Notes: generated from the letters alone by a model not told the origin. A stretch of DNA of 64,000 nucleotides from Dehalobacter alkaniphilus (GCA_040500365.1 CP148031.1:372001-436000), one strand, 5' to 3'. Positions 26,616 to 35,399 are shown, numbered from the stretch's first letter. Translations and numbers: made by a program.

Positions 26616-27803
26616 ATGGCCGAAGGAATATCTTATTATCCGCTCTTAATCATTGCAGTCATTGCTCTCATTATTCCACTCATCGTCAAAAAGATTAAAT
26701 ATATTTCTATCCCGATAGTCGTCGGGGAAATTATCGCAGGAATTATTATTGGGAAAAGCGGTTTTGACTTAATTCAAGGGAGCGAATGGCTAAACCTGCT
26801 CTATAATCTAGGATTTGCTTTTCTCATGTTTATGGCTGGGTTGGAAATTGATTTTGAGATGATCAGATCAATGGCAAGGACAAAGAATGTAAAATGGCAC
26901 CAACACCCCTTTCTTATCGCCTTATTGCTATTTGCAACAACTTTTATTCTTTCGTTATTCGTATCAATTGGGCTTAAAGCCATTGGGTTAATACCCGATA
27001 TCGTTATCTTCACAATTATTTTGTCCAGTACATCGGTCGGCGTTGTGGTTCCAATTCTAAAAGAACGTGATATGTTGACCACGCAATATGGGCAAAGCGT
27101 TTTACTGGCCGCGTTATTTTCGGATTTATTTACAATGTTGCTATTGTCGTCCTATATCACTTTCAAAAGCGCAGATTCCATGAAAGATATTGCTTTAATA
27201 TTATTATTCATACCCATCTTTATCATTATCTGGAAATTTGGTAATGTTATTTCAAAATTACCGATTATTGAACAACTGGCCCATAAAAATTCTCAGATAA
27301 AAATTCGAGCATCATTTGCCCTTCTTATTTTATTTATCATCATTGCACAGCTTTTAAAGACTGAAGTTATTCTTGGCGCTTTCTTGGTGGGGGTTATTAT
27401 TTCCTTAGTAAGTGATCGGAAAACAAGTCAGGTCTTTCATAAGCTGGACGCCATAGCCTATGGCATATTCATACCGATTTTCTTTATCATGGTTGGGGTT
27501 AATTTTAGCTTTAAGGATATTGTCAATAATGCAAGTTCGCTTTTCCTGTTGCCAATTTTAGTTCTTGCTGTTTACGCGGTTACCTTATCTCCGGTATTCT
27601 TCCTAAAAATCAATTATTCGTGGAAAAGATCAATTGCTGCAACGACTCTTCTATCATCAAGGCTGAGTTTAATCATTGCGACAGGTGCAGTGGCCCTAAA
27701 ACTTGGAATTATTAGCAGTAGTTTAAACGGAACTATTATATTAGTAGCCATTGTAACTTGTACCTTGTCTCCGCCTATTTTCAATTGGTTGACGAAAGAC
27801 TAA
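26616..27803 (+). CDS. CPA2 family cation:proton antiporter
   Basis: 395 residues, about twelve membrane helices, no cytoplasmic regulatory (RCK/TrkA) domain. The family pattern GEIIAGIIIGKSG, FLMFMAGLEIDFEM and FFIMVGVNFS is present, with a Kef/NhaP-like core. It probably exchanges K+ or Na+ for protons. It lies between the two rdh pairs on the same strand and begins behind AAAGGAGC. Dehalogenation releases acid and halide, so a role in pH or ion balance is plausible but is inferred only from position. Confidence 0.85.
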   Translation: MAEGISYYPLLIIAVIALIIPLIVKKIKYISIPIVVGEIIAGIIIGKSGFDLIQGSEWLNLLYNLGFAFLMFMAGLEIDFEMIRSMARTKNVKWHQHPFLIALLLFATTFILSLFVSIGLKAIGLIPDIVIFTIILSSTSVGVVVPILKERDMLTTQYGQSVLLAALFSDLFTMLLLSSYITFKSADSMKDIALILLFIPIFIIIWKFGNVISKLPIIEQLAHKNSQIKIRASFALLILFIIIAQLLKTEVILGAFLVGVIISLVSDRKTSQVFHKLDAIAYGIFIPIFFIMVGVNFSFKDIVNNASSLFLLPILVLAVYAVTLSPVFFLKINYSWKRSIAATTLLSSRLSLIIATGAVALKLGIISSSLNGTIILVAIVTCTLSPPIFNWLTKD

Positions 27804-27841
27804 TTCAAAATCTTAATTATTAAAATACGAGGTGAAAAGAA

Positions 27842-29146
27842 ATGAATGCAGAAAACCAAAAAAGACAAAATCAACAGGAGATCCAGGAAAGCAGAAATGT
27901 ATCCGATCCGGCAGATAAAACCTTAAAGCCGTCGGTCACGAACGTAAAATATAGCAAAGCCGCCCTTGAAAAATCCAATAAAAAAACAGTTCTCAACGCC
28001 GGAGACCACGGAGCTGTCTTCGTCAAACGGCATGAGTATAACCCTGAAAATGCGACACAATTGGGTTCAACAAAAATTGTTGGGCCCATCGAAAGAATCA
28101 GTGAAACGGAAACAGGGTTTGCCAAAGCTGCTCGTGGTATTTATGGTGAACAGGTTTTAAAGTCATTAATTAAACTTGGCGGCAAGCACCCGTTAATGAG
28201 TGCGCTATTCACCATGTCTCATTCCATCGGTACGCCCGAATTTGTGGACGGGCCGGTAAGAGAGGATAAACTTCCTTTGCCGCCGCAGGATTTGCTGGCG
28301 AGCCATATTAAAGATCTCGGGATGTTTCTTGGCGCGTCAGAAGTTGGTGTTGGGCTCATGCCGCCTCACGCTTTCTATTCTGAGAAAGGTCCTGCGGTAG
28401 GCCACGGGCCCTACAATGCTTTGAATGTGACCCCGATAACCACAACGCATAAATACGCCATAGGCATCATCGTAGACCAGAGCTTGCCTACCGTATTGAG
28501 TTCAACGGGCTTTGACGGCATTAGTGCATCCCAAAGCTATATGGCTTATATGAACTCGGGTGTTATTGCTTGTTCTATTGCAGCTTATATTCGTAATCTT
28601 GGCTATTCAGCAAGAGCGCATCATTGTGGAAATTATCAGGTGGTGGTACCGCCGGTATTGGTAGCGTGCGGTCTTGGCGAAATGACGCGTACCGGTGAAT
28701 GTGTTGCTCATCCCCGCCTGGGTTACCGTTTCAAGGCAGCCGTTGTTACGACGGACATGCCTATGGAACCCGATAAACCCATATCCTTTGGTGCCCGGGA
28801 ATTCTGTGCCACGTGTAAAAAATGTGCGGATGAATGCCCTTCGGGAGCTATCAGTCATGATGATAATCCTATCATTCATAATGGCTATGAAAAATGGAAT
28901 ACCAATGTCCAAAAATGCACGACATTCCGGATTAGTAATAAGAATGGGGCGATGTGCGGACGTTGTATGAAAGTTTGTCCATGGAACAATAAGGAAGAGA
29001 GTTGGTTCCACTCGATGGGAGTAGCCGCGGCTTCCAAGTCGCAATTAGCTTCAAGACTATTAAAAAATATTGATGATTTCTTTGGTTACGGTACCGAAGT
29101 CTTAGAAGAAAATAAGTGGTGGCTAGAATGGCCGGAACTATTTTAA
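27842..29146 (+). CDS. rdhA: corrinoid iron-sulfur reductive dehalogenase, copy 2, no Tat signal
   Basis: 434 residues, clearly a paralogue of the 25196 gene over its whole length. Cluster 1 is CATCKKCADECP (from about residue 322); cluster 2 is C, twelve residues, then CGRCMKVCP, the canonical spacing. The corrinoid region (SASQSYMAYMNSG, AAYIRNLGYSARAH, GLGEMTRTG) is intact. The N-terminus is hydrophilic and Gln/Asn-rich (MNAENQKRQNQQEI) with no Tat signal, as in copy 1. It follows the antiporter by 38 bp and is followed by rdhB2 after 40 bp, the usual A-B order. Substrate unknown. Confidence 0.88.
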   Translation: MNAENQKRQNQQEIQESRNVSDPADKTLKPSVTNVKYSKAALEKSNKKTVLNAGDHGAVFVKRHEYNPENATQLGSTKIVGPIERISETETGFAKAARGIYGEQVLKSLIKLGGKHPLMSALFTMSHSIGTPEFVDGPVREDKLPLPPQDLLASHIKDLGMFLGASEVGVGLMPPHAFYSEKGPAVGHGPYNALNVTPITTTHKYAIGIIVDQSLPTVLSSTGFDGISASQSYMAYMNSGVIACSIAAYIRNLGYSARAHHCGNYQVVVPPVLVACGLGEMTRTGECVAHPRLGYRFKAAVVTTDMPMEPDKPISFGAREFCATCKKCADECPSGAISHDDNPIIHNGYEKWNTNVQKCTTFRISNKNGAMCGRCMKVCPWNNKEESWFHSMGVAAASKSQLASRLLKNIDDFFGYGTEVLEENKWWLEWPELF

Positions 29147-29186
29147 CTTTTAGATCTCTAGATTACAAAGCAAAGGAGGTGAGCGT

Positions 29187-29465
29187 ATGGTCGGAATGAT
29201 TTACTCTTTTTTTGTCGGGGCCTTATCTGTTTTAATAGAAATCGGAGTTAATAGTCTCACTTCTGCCAGCGGGAAGGTTATGACTTGGTACGGCTGGGTG
29301 CTGGTTTATTTCATTTATGCCTGTATCGTGATGGGAACGTCCTTCGTTTACATTAATGCTGTGGGAAAACACAAGGTTGCAACGGAAAGAGGTGCAATGC
29401 TTCTCTTTGCGGGATCTGCAGTTGGTTGTTTAAGCCTCTGGGCGGTATGGCATTACTGGATGTAG
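29187..29465 (+). CDS. rdhB: RdhB-like reductive dehalogenase membrane partner, copy 2
   Basis: 92 residues, three membrane helices, near-duplicate of copy 1 (shared SFFVGALS, NSL, WYGWVL, FVYINAVGKHKVAT). Preceded by AAAGGAGGTGAGC, a sequence also seen before copy 1. It lies after rdhA2, the standard order. Confidence 0.82.
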   Translation: MVGMIYSFFVGALSVLIEIGVNSLTSASGKVMTWYGWVLVYFIYACIVMGTSFVYINAVGKHKVATERGAMLLFAGSAVGCLSLWAVWHYWM

Positions 29466-29508
29466 CCCTAAGAATTAATGATAATGGAGATTAATTATGT
29501 ACGTCAAA

Positions 29509-29545
29509 GCGCTAGACAAGCAATATTGTCTAGCGCCTTTGTTTG
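29509..29545 (+). terminator. rho-independent terminator after rdhB2
   Basis: GCGCTAGACAA and TTGTCTAGCGC form a perfect 11-bp stem with a six-base loop, followed by a T-rich tail. Probably shared with the convergent regulator gene. Confidence 0.75.
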
Positions 29546-29547
29546 TT

Positions 29548-31155
29548 TTAGTCGTTATTTAGATTCAAATTGTTTATGTAGTCTAAAACTTTAAAAGAAA
29601 ACTGCAGGTGAAGTAGAAAATTAATGTCATCTAGATCTACTTCCATGATTTCTTGTATTTTTTCAATACGAAGGCTCATTGTGTTACGGTGAATATGTAA
29701 GATGTTTGCGGTTTCAATTAGTTTCTTTGAATTTTCAATAAAAGTATAGAGTGTTTGGGTGAAATTAGTTTTATTTTTCTGGTCGTAATCTATAAGGGTT
29801 AGGAGGGATGGATGACATAAATCTTTTAAGTCGGTGTAAGATGAGCATAACTCAATCACATGATCTATTAAATATTTTTCATATTCAAAGAAAATCTTTT
29901 CTTGAGAAGATTTTACGCCGATATCCATTGCTGTAAGTGATTGTTGATAAAATTTATAGGTTTCACTGAGGTCTTGAAAAGTGCGACTTAGCCCGGCATG
30001 TAGGTTATTTTCACTAAGAAACTCAAACATATACTCAAAATCAATTTCGTGAAAGGGAGTATCGATACTCCTGCTAATCAGGATCACGATGTTATCCTCA
30101 TAAATGATCGGTTTGCTGAAACTAATCAGACTTTCCACCATATCTCTAATGTATGAAAGGGGAATATTTGCAAGGTCAAATTGAGAAGGTCTTATCGTAA
30201 GAATACATAAGTTTTTTTTGAAATTGCAATCCAGATACATTAATCTTTCATGGATTACTTTTGAGTCCTTTATCTTTTTACTCAGCAAGTCAGCTAAAAA
30301 ATATTCGTACATAATCCCTTTTGAGTTAATCAGAAACTTGTTTTTCTGCATTTCAGAGGAAATGACTTTGCATAAAAGTGAAAGAAGATCGATATCTTCA
30401 TCCTTAATCGGTTGTAATACTTCCATTATTACAACTCTGCCGACAGCTTTTCCTTTAATATTAATACTTGAAAGTACTTGAGTAACAGAGGGTTCTGATA
30501 GTAAAGGAAATACTGAATAATTACTATTCGAATGGTCATCCTCAATTTTTTCTTTAGATAAGAACAACACCGGAAGTTTGCTGTTGTTCACTTTTTCTAA
30601 AGCTTTTTTGTGTTTCATCAAAGAAACAGTCTCGTAAGAAAAAAATCCTTTTGTTGTCAGTTCAATCCACATAGGATCATTAACCGTAATATTTTTTGTA
30701 TAAGCAAGCAGCTTAAGACTTTTATCTAATACCATCATTGGGTTCCCTATTAATGGAAATGCCATATCGATGATATGTTGTATTCCCTGCCCCTGAGCGA
30801 GAGAATCTAGTAAAATTTCGGAATCAAGGGAGTGTTTGGTTTTATTGTTGAAGATATCCTGTATCGTATTAAACACTGCATTAAAACTAATTTCTCCCTC
30901 AATTTTCAATAGATTAAAGGGTGGATTCCTTTCGAAAGAATCTGGTATAGCCTCATCTGTTATCAAAATAAGATGATTTCCGCCATGGTTGGCAAAAGTT
31001 TCAAGGTTAGCGTTAGTACCCATATACAGAACATCGGGTTCAAAGGTCTGCTTTCCAGTTTCTATGAGTTTCAAGGTTCGGATCGCAGATAGCCCATTGG
31101 CGGATTTATAGAGTTTTGGATTAAATGCATTTAATTTTTCCAGAAGTGTGGTCAT
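29548..31155 (-). CDS. PucR/CdaR family transcriptional regulator
   Basis: 535 residues. An N-terminal PucR-type sensing domain (about 1-130), a middle GAF-like part and a C-terminal helix-turn-helix, TANILHIHRNTMSLRIEKI, typical of PucR/CdaR activators. It converges on rdhB2 and ends at the shared terminator. Dehalogenase operons in this bacterial group are usually served by CprK/Fnr-type or MarR regulators, so a PucR type here is unusual. Control of the rdh genes is an inference from position. Confidence 0.83.
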   Translation of the reverse strand: MTTLLEKLNAFNPKLYKSANGLSAIRTLKLIETGKQTFEPDVLYMGTNANLETFANHGGNHLILITDEAIPDSFERNPPFNLLKIEGEISFNAVFNTIQDIFNNKTKHSLDSEILLDSLAQGQGIQHIIDMAFPLIGNPMMVLDKSLKLLAYTKNITVNDPMWIELTTKGFFSYETVSLMKHKKALEKVNNSKLPVLFLSKEKIEDDHSNSNYSVFPLLSEPSVTQVLSSINIKGKAVGRVVIMEVLQPIKDEDIDLLSLLCKVISSEMQKNKFLINSKGIMYEYFLADLLSKKIKDSKVIHERLMYLDCNFKKNLCILTIRPSQFDLANIPLSYIRDMVESLISFSKPIIYEDNIVILISRSIDTPFHEIDFEYMFEFLSENNLHAGLSRTFQDLSETYKFYQQSLTAMDIGVKSSQEKIFFEYEKYLIDHVIELCSSYTDLKDLCHPSLLTLIDYDQKNKTNFTQTLYTFIENSKKLIETANILHIHRNTMSLRIEKIQEIMEVDLDDINFLLHLQFSFKVLDYINNLNLNND

Positions 31156-31266
31156 GTAGATATCCAGCGGATATACCCCCCAAGTATAAAAGTCATATAC
31201 TTTTCAGTTGGAACGAGCCTTGGTAATCTTCTTCATAGTATAGTACAAACTGCGAAGTATTTCATC

Positions 31267-31584
31267 TTATAGTCCCTCACTTCGATAAAACAGCATTGAA
31301 CCTTGAAAATCATTCTTAAGTAGCAGCTCTTTTATCTCACATACCTGTTTTTCTTTTTTTCTCGATGTCAAATATACTATTTCCGTACCCTGTTGTTTCC
31401 AAGATTTAATCAAGTTAACTGCGTTATTTATCGGAACATATGCTGCATGATTAAAATGTTGCAGTATACTTTTGGGCCCTAATATAGTACCTTCAGTAAA
31501 AATCATTAACCTTACTGGGTTTATCTCATTATCAGCAATATCTTCCTCGATTGGCTCATTTCTTATTAATTCTAAACAACCCAC
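31267..31584 (-). CDS. small HAD-like hypothetical protein (cassette gene)
   Basis: 105 residues from GTG 31584, behind GAAAGGG. The parts RLMIFTEGTILGP and WKQQGTEIVYLTSRK resemble motif I (altered: IFTEGT instead of DxDGT) and motif II of HAD-type phosphatases, so it may bind without catalysing. Last gene of the leftward part of the cassette array. It is probably the oldest-oriented cassette before the rdh region. Confidence 0.5.
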   Translation of the reverse strand: MGCLELIRNEPIEEDIADNEINPVRLMIFTEGTILGPKSILQHFNHAAYVPINNAVNLIKSWKQQGTEIVYLTSRKKEKQVCEIKELLLKNDFQGSMLFYRSEGL

Positions 31585-31657
31585 TGTATTTTCCCTTTCA
31601 TAAGTCCTATAAAAAGAATTCTTTCGCCGCAGGACGCGGCGATCCTGCGCGCGATTT

Positions 31658-31734
31658 TATATAACGTTTCGCGAAGTTCCGCAGCGCCTTACCAAATTCA
31701 TCTTTTCTAAGTTGCGGAACTTCGCTGTTATGTG
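31658..31734 (-). repeat. attC-like recombination site 1 (leftward)
   Basis: Perfect 13-bp inner arms GCGAAGTTCCGCA (31671-31683) and TGCGGAACTTCGC (31713-31725), with outer arms ATAAC / GTTAT separated from them by unpaired spacers, and a 29-base loop. This two-box architecture (outer R, inner L) is that of integron attC sites. Read on the minus strand it matches site 2 at 34361 nearly base for base. Confidence 0.6.
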
Positions 31735-31758
31735 ATGGATAGCACCCCCATACTCAGC

Positions 31759-31778
31759 GGTTGCCATGGAGGGCAACC
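31759..31778. repeat. GCC-ATGG palindrome near attC site 1
   Basis: GGTTGCCATGGAGGGCAACC, preceded by CAGC. The same motif in the opposite orientation is at 39367-39386, also about 25 bp from an attC-type boundary. Confidence 0.5.
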
Positions 31779-31842
31779 CCTTAAATGTGTATATTGCAAA
31801 GACATACAGTTTAAATGTCTTCAATAAAAAGTAGTATTCTAA

Positions 31843-32473
31843 TTAGCTAATATCTATGGAAGCTAATCTTTTCTCAATTAACTCCTTTAACTCAGTATTT
31901 AAATCAAAAACAATGACCTCACTTATTTCATTTACTAATTCTCTTATTTCCACAATCTCCTCAACCATCTTGCGTGATTCTTCACCGGTAAGCGTATCAA
32001 CCTCATCAAAGTTGGCGGTATGATATAAATATATCTCTCCACCTATTAAAAAACTAATATATACTGCAAAATATACTACTTCAATATGTAATATTTCACG
32101 CCCGACTTCATAATGTTTATTGTCTTTAGTTCTATAATTTCCTGACCCAATCATATTTGGATGTGTGTGCTCCGAAAGATATGGATAAATAATAGGGTGT
32201 ATTATTGCGTCAATTGGATGTACGCCATGTTCTACCATTTTTTGTATAGATGTATTATGGTCATATTCCTTATTATTAGCCTTTAGTATTACCTTTTTAT
32301 AGTTAAGTTTGTTATTATTTGTTTTTTTGAATTCATATATTCCAGCTTTCAATCCAATTTTTTGCCATACAAGTTCGCGTATTTCATGAGGATTATTAAG
32401 TATATAGGACATATTGATATAATTCTCATAAACAGTTCTAAGAATTATAAGAGTGTCTTCTCGAAAGTTATTG
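31843..32473 (-). pseudogene. DUF5677-like protein, 5' end removed by an IS
   Basis: About 210 residues remain. LRTVYENYINMSYI, then HPIDAIIHPIIYPYLSEHTHPN, are patterns of the DUF5677 family, found in phage and cassette contexts. The family normally has some 60-80 residues before this region. Here the frame runs into the terminal repeat of the IS4-type element at 32474; any start codon (GTG at 32487) would lie inside the IS. The missing 5' part is not on the other side of the IS, so flanking DNA was lost. Confidence 0.6.
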
Positions 32474-34134
32474 CTGAAGTTTCGCACCCATAAAACAGCC
32501 GAAAATTCGGCTTAGAATAAGACGAAAAAACGATAAAAATCCGCATGAACACTAGGTTTTTGGTATAATAAGATGCTACTCCAAATCAACCAAAAATGAG
32601 GTGTTATCATGCGGAAACCTGTCAAAGAAATTGAAAACGTACTCCAAAATCACGGCTATTCGATTAACAATATTATATGTGAAGTTATGAAGACGTTCAA
32701 GCTTAAAACGCTTTGCCGCAAAGTTGGTTTTCTGAAACAGGATGGTTACAGTTCCGCGGAAATCCTCTCACTAATGTTGATGTTGCCCCTAATGTTACTG
32801 AAAAGTGTCCACGCGTTATATAAAAGCGATTTCCAAAAGGTTACTACTATGAAGAAAGATTCCATATATCGACTGAAGAACAATGAAAAAATGCCTTGGA
32901 GAGCATTGCTGATCGGTATATCCAAACAGTTTCAACGATTGGTTAATCCTACGAACGAAGTGGATGAAAAGTCCGCTTTCATTCTAGATGATACAACTCT
33001 TGCTAAGACAGGTCGAAGAATTGAACAAATGACCCAGGTGTTTGACCATGTTGCAGGGAAGAAAGGTAGCAAATTAGGCTTTAAAAATTTAACCCTTGGT
33101 TTCTTCGATGGTAAAAGCCTCACGCCTATAGACTTCACTTTACAAGTGGAAAAGCCCTTAAAAAAGGCAAGGCACCGTAAAGAACGGTTCAAAAAGCAAC
33201 GAGACCCCAAATCTGCTGGGGCTAAACGGATCAGAGAATGCCATGTTAGCAAAATTTCGAACGGTCTGGATATGATAAAACGGGCGGTAAAACAGGGGTT
33301 TAAGGCTAAATATGTCCTGGTTGACAGCTGGTTCAGCAGTTACGAGTTCATTCAAACGATTCGAGGATTAGACAAAAAATCGATGCATTTGGTCTGTGGT
33401 GTTCGGCAAGATACGAGGAAGTATCGCTACAAAGAGACTTCCCTTAATGCCAGCCAATTAAAATCGGTCCTCAAAAGTGAGGGAAACGAAAAACGCTGTA
33501 GGAAACGGAATATCCGTTATTTCGAAGTCCTTGTTGATTATGAAGGAATCGGACAAATCAAACTGTATTTTTGCCGGTTTCCCTATCAAAAGAAATTTAG
33601 ACTGTTCCTCTCGACGGATATATCTCTTAGTTTATTGAGTATGTTGGAGATTTACAGTATCCGTTGGACCATCGAAGTCTTTTTTAAGGAAGCCAAGCAG
33701 CATTTGAAGCTCGGGACTTGTCAATCGAGGGATTTCGATGCGCAGATTGCCCATATCACGACCTGCTATCTCCTCTATACACTCCTAGCCTATTTTCGAC
33801 GAGTAAACGCCTACGAATCCTTAGAAGGATTATTTGCGGAAATCAAGGACGAACTCATAGAGAAGAATGTAGCGGAGCGGCTCTGGGAATTATTTGATGA
33901 TTTGCTGCAAGTGGTGATCACCAGCATCGCCAAGTCTGGTTTAGTGGACATTTTGGAATTTAGGAATTCCAGTGAATATGAACATTTGAAAGAACTATTT
34001 GAGAATTCTTTTCTTAGTAATCAGCTTATAGCCCTTAAAAATGCCAGTTAATCGGTAATAATCAGAAGGAACCACTGGCATTAGGATACCTTTAAATTAG
34101 AGATACAAGGGTTTTGAGGGGTGCGAAACTTCAG
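32474..34134 (+). mobile_element. IS4-family insertion sequence (about 1661 bp)
   Basis: Terminal inverted repeats of 16 bp, CTGAAGTTTCGCACCC at 32474-32489 and its complement at 34119-34134, enclose one transposase gene. No target duplication of the usual 10-12 bp is visible: the left flank ends GTTATTG and the right flank begins TTAATGAG. This indicates later recombination between copies or a deletion/inversion. Confidence 0.85.
32609..34051 (+). CDS. IS4 family transposase
   Basis: 480 residues. The catalytic triad is visible: ILDDTTLAK, VLVDSWFSS and the glutamate of YSIRWTIEVFFKEAKQHL. The latter is the YREK signature (Y-2-R-3-E-6-K) of the IS4 family. The frame is intact. A promoter-like TTTTGGTATAATAAG lies about 50 bp upstream. 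It is carried in the opposite direction to the broken DUF5677 gene. Confidence 0.93.
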   Translation: MRKPVKEIENVLQNHGYSINNIICEVMKTFKLKTLCRKVGFLKQDGYSSAEILSLMLMLPLMLLKSVHALYKSDFQKVTTMKKDSIYRLKNNEKMPWRALLIGISKQFQRLVNPTNEVDEKSAFILDDTTLAKTGRRIEQMTQVFDHVAGKKGSKLGFKNLTLGFFDGKSLTPIDFTLQVEKPLKKARHRKERFKKQRDPKSAGAKRIRECHVSKISNGLDMIKRAVKQGFKAKYVLVDSWFSSYEFIQTIRGLDKKSMHLVCGVRQDTRKYRYKETSLNASQLKSVLKSEGNEKRCRKRNIRYFEVLVDYEGIGQIKLYFCRFPYQKKFRLFLSTDISLSLLSMLEIYSIRWTIEVFFKEAKQHLKLGTCQSRDFDAQIAHITTCYLLYTLLAYFRRVNAYESLEGLFAEIKDELIEKNVAERLWELFDDLLQVVITSIAKSGLVDILEFRNSSEYEHLKELFENSFLSNQLIALKNAS

Positions 34135-34137
34135 TTA

Positions 34138-34329
34138 ATGAGTATTTTGACAGAGCTAATAATTAGAGGTGTCTTAGTTATTGCGTTAAATGATGGCATT
34201 ATACTATACGTGATTAAAAAGCGTTCTACTCCAATAACTACTCCAATAATTTTAGGAATAATTTTAGTAACAAGTGTCGCATTTGTGATTAATACTTGGT
34301 ATTGTCTTAAGAAGAATGGAATAATTTAA
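34138..34329 (+). CDS. small two-helix membrane protein, possibly 5' truncated by the IS
   Basis: 63 codons after the IS end: MSILTELIIRGVLVIALNDG, then a second hydrophobic helix around PIILGIILVTSVAF. The only upstream ribosome-like sequence comes from the IS end (GGGG), so the original start may have been lost. Followed after 30 bp by attC-like site 2, so it is probably a cassette gene. No family recognised. Confidence 0.45.
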   Translation: MSILTELIIRGVLVIALNDGIILYVIKKRSTPITTPIILGIILVTSVAFVINTWYCLKKNGII

Positions 34330-34360
34330 CATAAACTTGGATTTGTGGGCATGGTCCGTC

Positions 34361-34435
34361 GCTAACAGCGAAGTTCCGCAACTTTGAATATATTAAAGCG
34401 GTATGACGCTGCGGAACTTCGCGAGACGTTATATG
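34361..34435 (+). repeat. attC-like recombination site 2 (rightward)
   Basis: Inner arms GCGAAGTTCCGCA (34368-34380) and TGCGGAACTTCGC (34410-34422) are identical to those of site 1 in the opposite orientation. Outer boxes are CTAAC on the left and GTTATAT on the right. Three sites (1, 2, 4) share the right-hand GTTATAT. Confidence 0.65.
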
Positions 34436-34477
34436 ACATGCTGAGAATCAGAGTATAATGAAATTAGGAGTGGTATT

Positions 34478-35197
34478 ATGAAAAGTAAAATTGCTGATTC
34501 AATAAAGTTAAAAACTCAGCCAGTTGCAGTATTCCGTTCAAATGTTAAACCCGAGGATGCAATGCAGTTCCAAGAAGGGAAACGGGGTTGTGTCATTTCT
34601 ATGTTAAATGCTGCAGCTAAAGGAAGAGTGGCGGTATTTGAAGATAAGACTACGAATTGTCCTGGTGGTAAAGTTGGACTTGGCTTCAATCGGTTTCAAT
34701 TAGGTTTTATTGAACATTTCTTATCAACTGGTGTTCCTGGTGGTAGAGAAGGAGAATTTTATAAGAAGAACCCGGAGTTAGCAGTGAAATTCGCAACTGG
34801 GTTACCTGAAGTTGTACCCGCAAAGTATATAATTTTTAAACCGTTATCGGAATTGACTGAAGATGAAACACCAGAAATTATTATATTTCTAGCCAATGCA
34901 GATCAACTTTCAGCACTGATGTGGTTCGCCAATTACGATAAATCAACTCAAGACAACGTTAAAGTAGACTTTGGTTCTGGCTGTCAGCAGTCTGTACTAT
35001 ATGCACTAGAGCAAGCTGAGAAGGAGGATCCAAAGTGTATTATCGGACTAACGGATCCTTCCGCACGAAATCATATCGACAAAGACATTCTTTCATTCAG
35101 CATTCCATATAAACGCTTCTTAGAGTTAGAAGAGCAAGTTGAAGAGAGTTTTTTAACCAAAGAAACATGGCTTAAGATAATGTCAAGGATAGAATAG
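34478..35197 (+). CDS. DUF169 family protein (cassette gene)
   Basis: 239 residues. Seen: KLKTQPVAVF at the start, KRGCVISMLNAAAKGR, a cysteine in TTNCPGGKVGLGF, and FGSGCQQSVLYALE. These are the conserved parts of DUF169, a family of uncharacterised cytoplasmic proteins common in anaerobes. It begins at ATG behind TAGGAG. It lies alone between attC-like sites 2 and 3, as a one-gene cassette. Function unknown. Confidence 0.8.
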   Translation: MKSKIADSIKLKTQPVAVFRSNVKPEDAMQFQEGKRGCVISMLNAAAKGRVAVFEDKTTNCPGGKVGLGFNRFQLGFIEHFLSTGVPGGREGEFYKKNPELAVKFATGLPEVVPAKYIIFKPLSELTEDETPEIIIFLANADQLSALMWFANYDKSTQDNVKVDFGSGCQQSVLYALEQAEKEDPKCIIGLTDPSARNHIDKDILSFSIPYKRFLELEEQVEESFLTKETWLKIMSRIE

Positions 35198-35224
35198 ATT
35201 TGAATGTTTAGATTTGCCGTACGT

Positions 35225-35301
35225 CATATAACAGCGAAATGCCAACACTTAGTAAAGAGGCATGAAGTCGGGATGCGTCGGCAATTCACGAAACATTAAG
35301 C
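35225..35301 (+). repeat. attC-like recombination site 3
   Basis: ATATAACAGCGAAATGCC on the left pairs imperfectly with GGCAATTCACGAAACATTA on the right. The left box matches the AACAGCGAA of site 2; the right box (ACATTAA) is degenerate. It follows the DUF169 gene by 28 bp, where a cassette's attC is expected. Confidence 0.45.
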
Positions 35302-35399
35302 GAAAGGTCGCCTTGCAAGTAATCTTACATTGTAATATTTTAATTAGTAGCTGATATATTCAGTTTTTTAAAATAAAATTAATTATAAGGACAGAAAAA

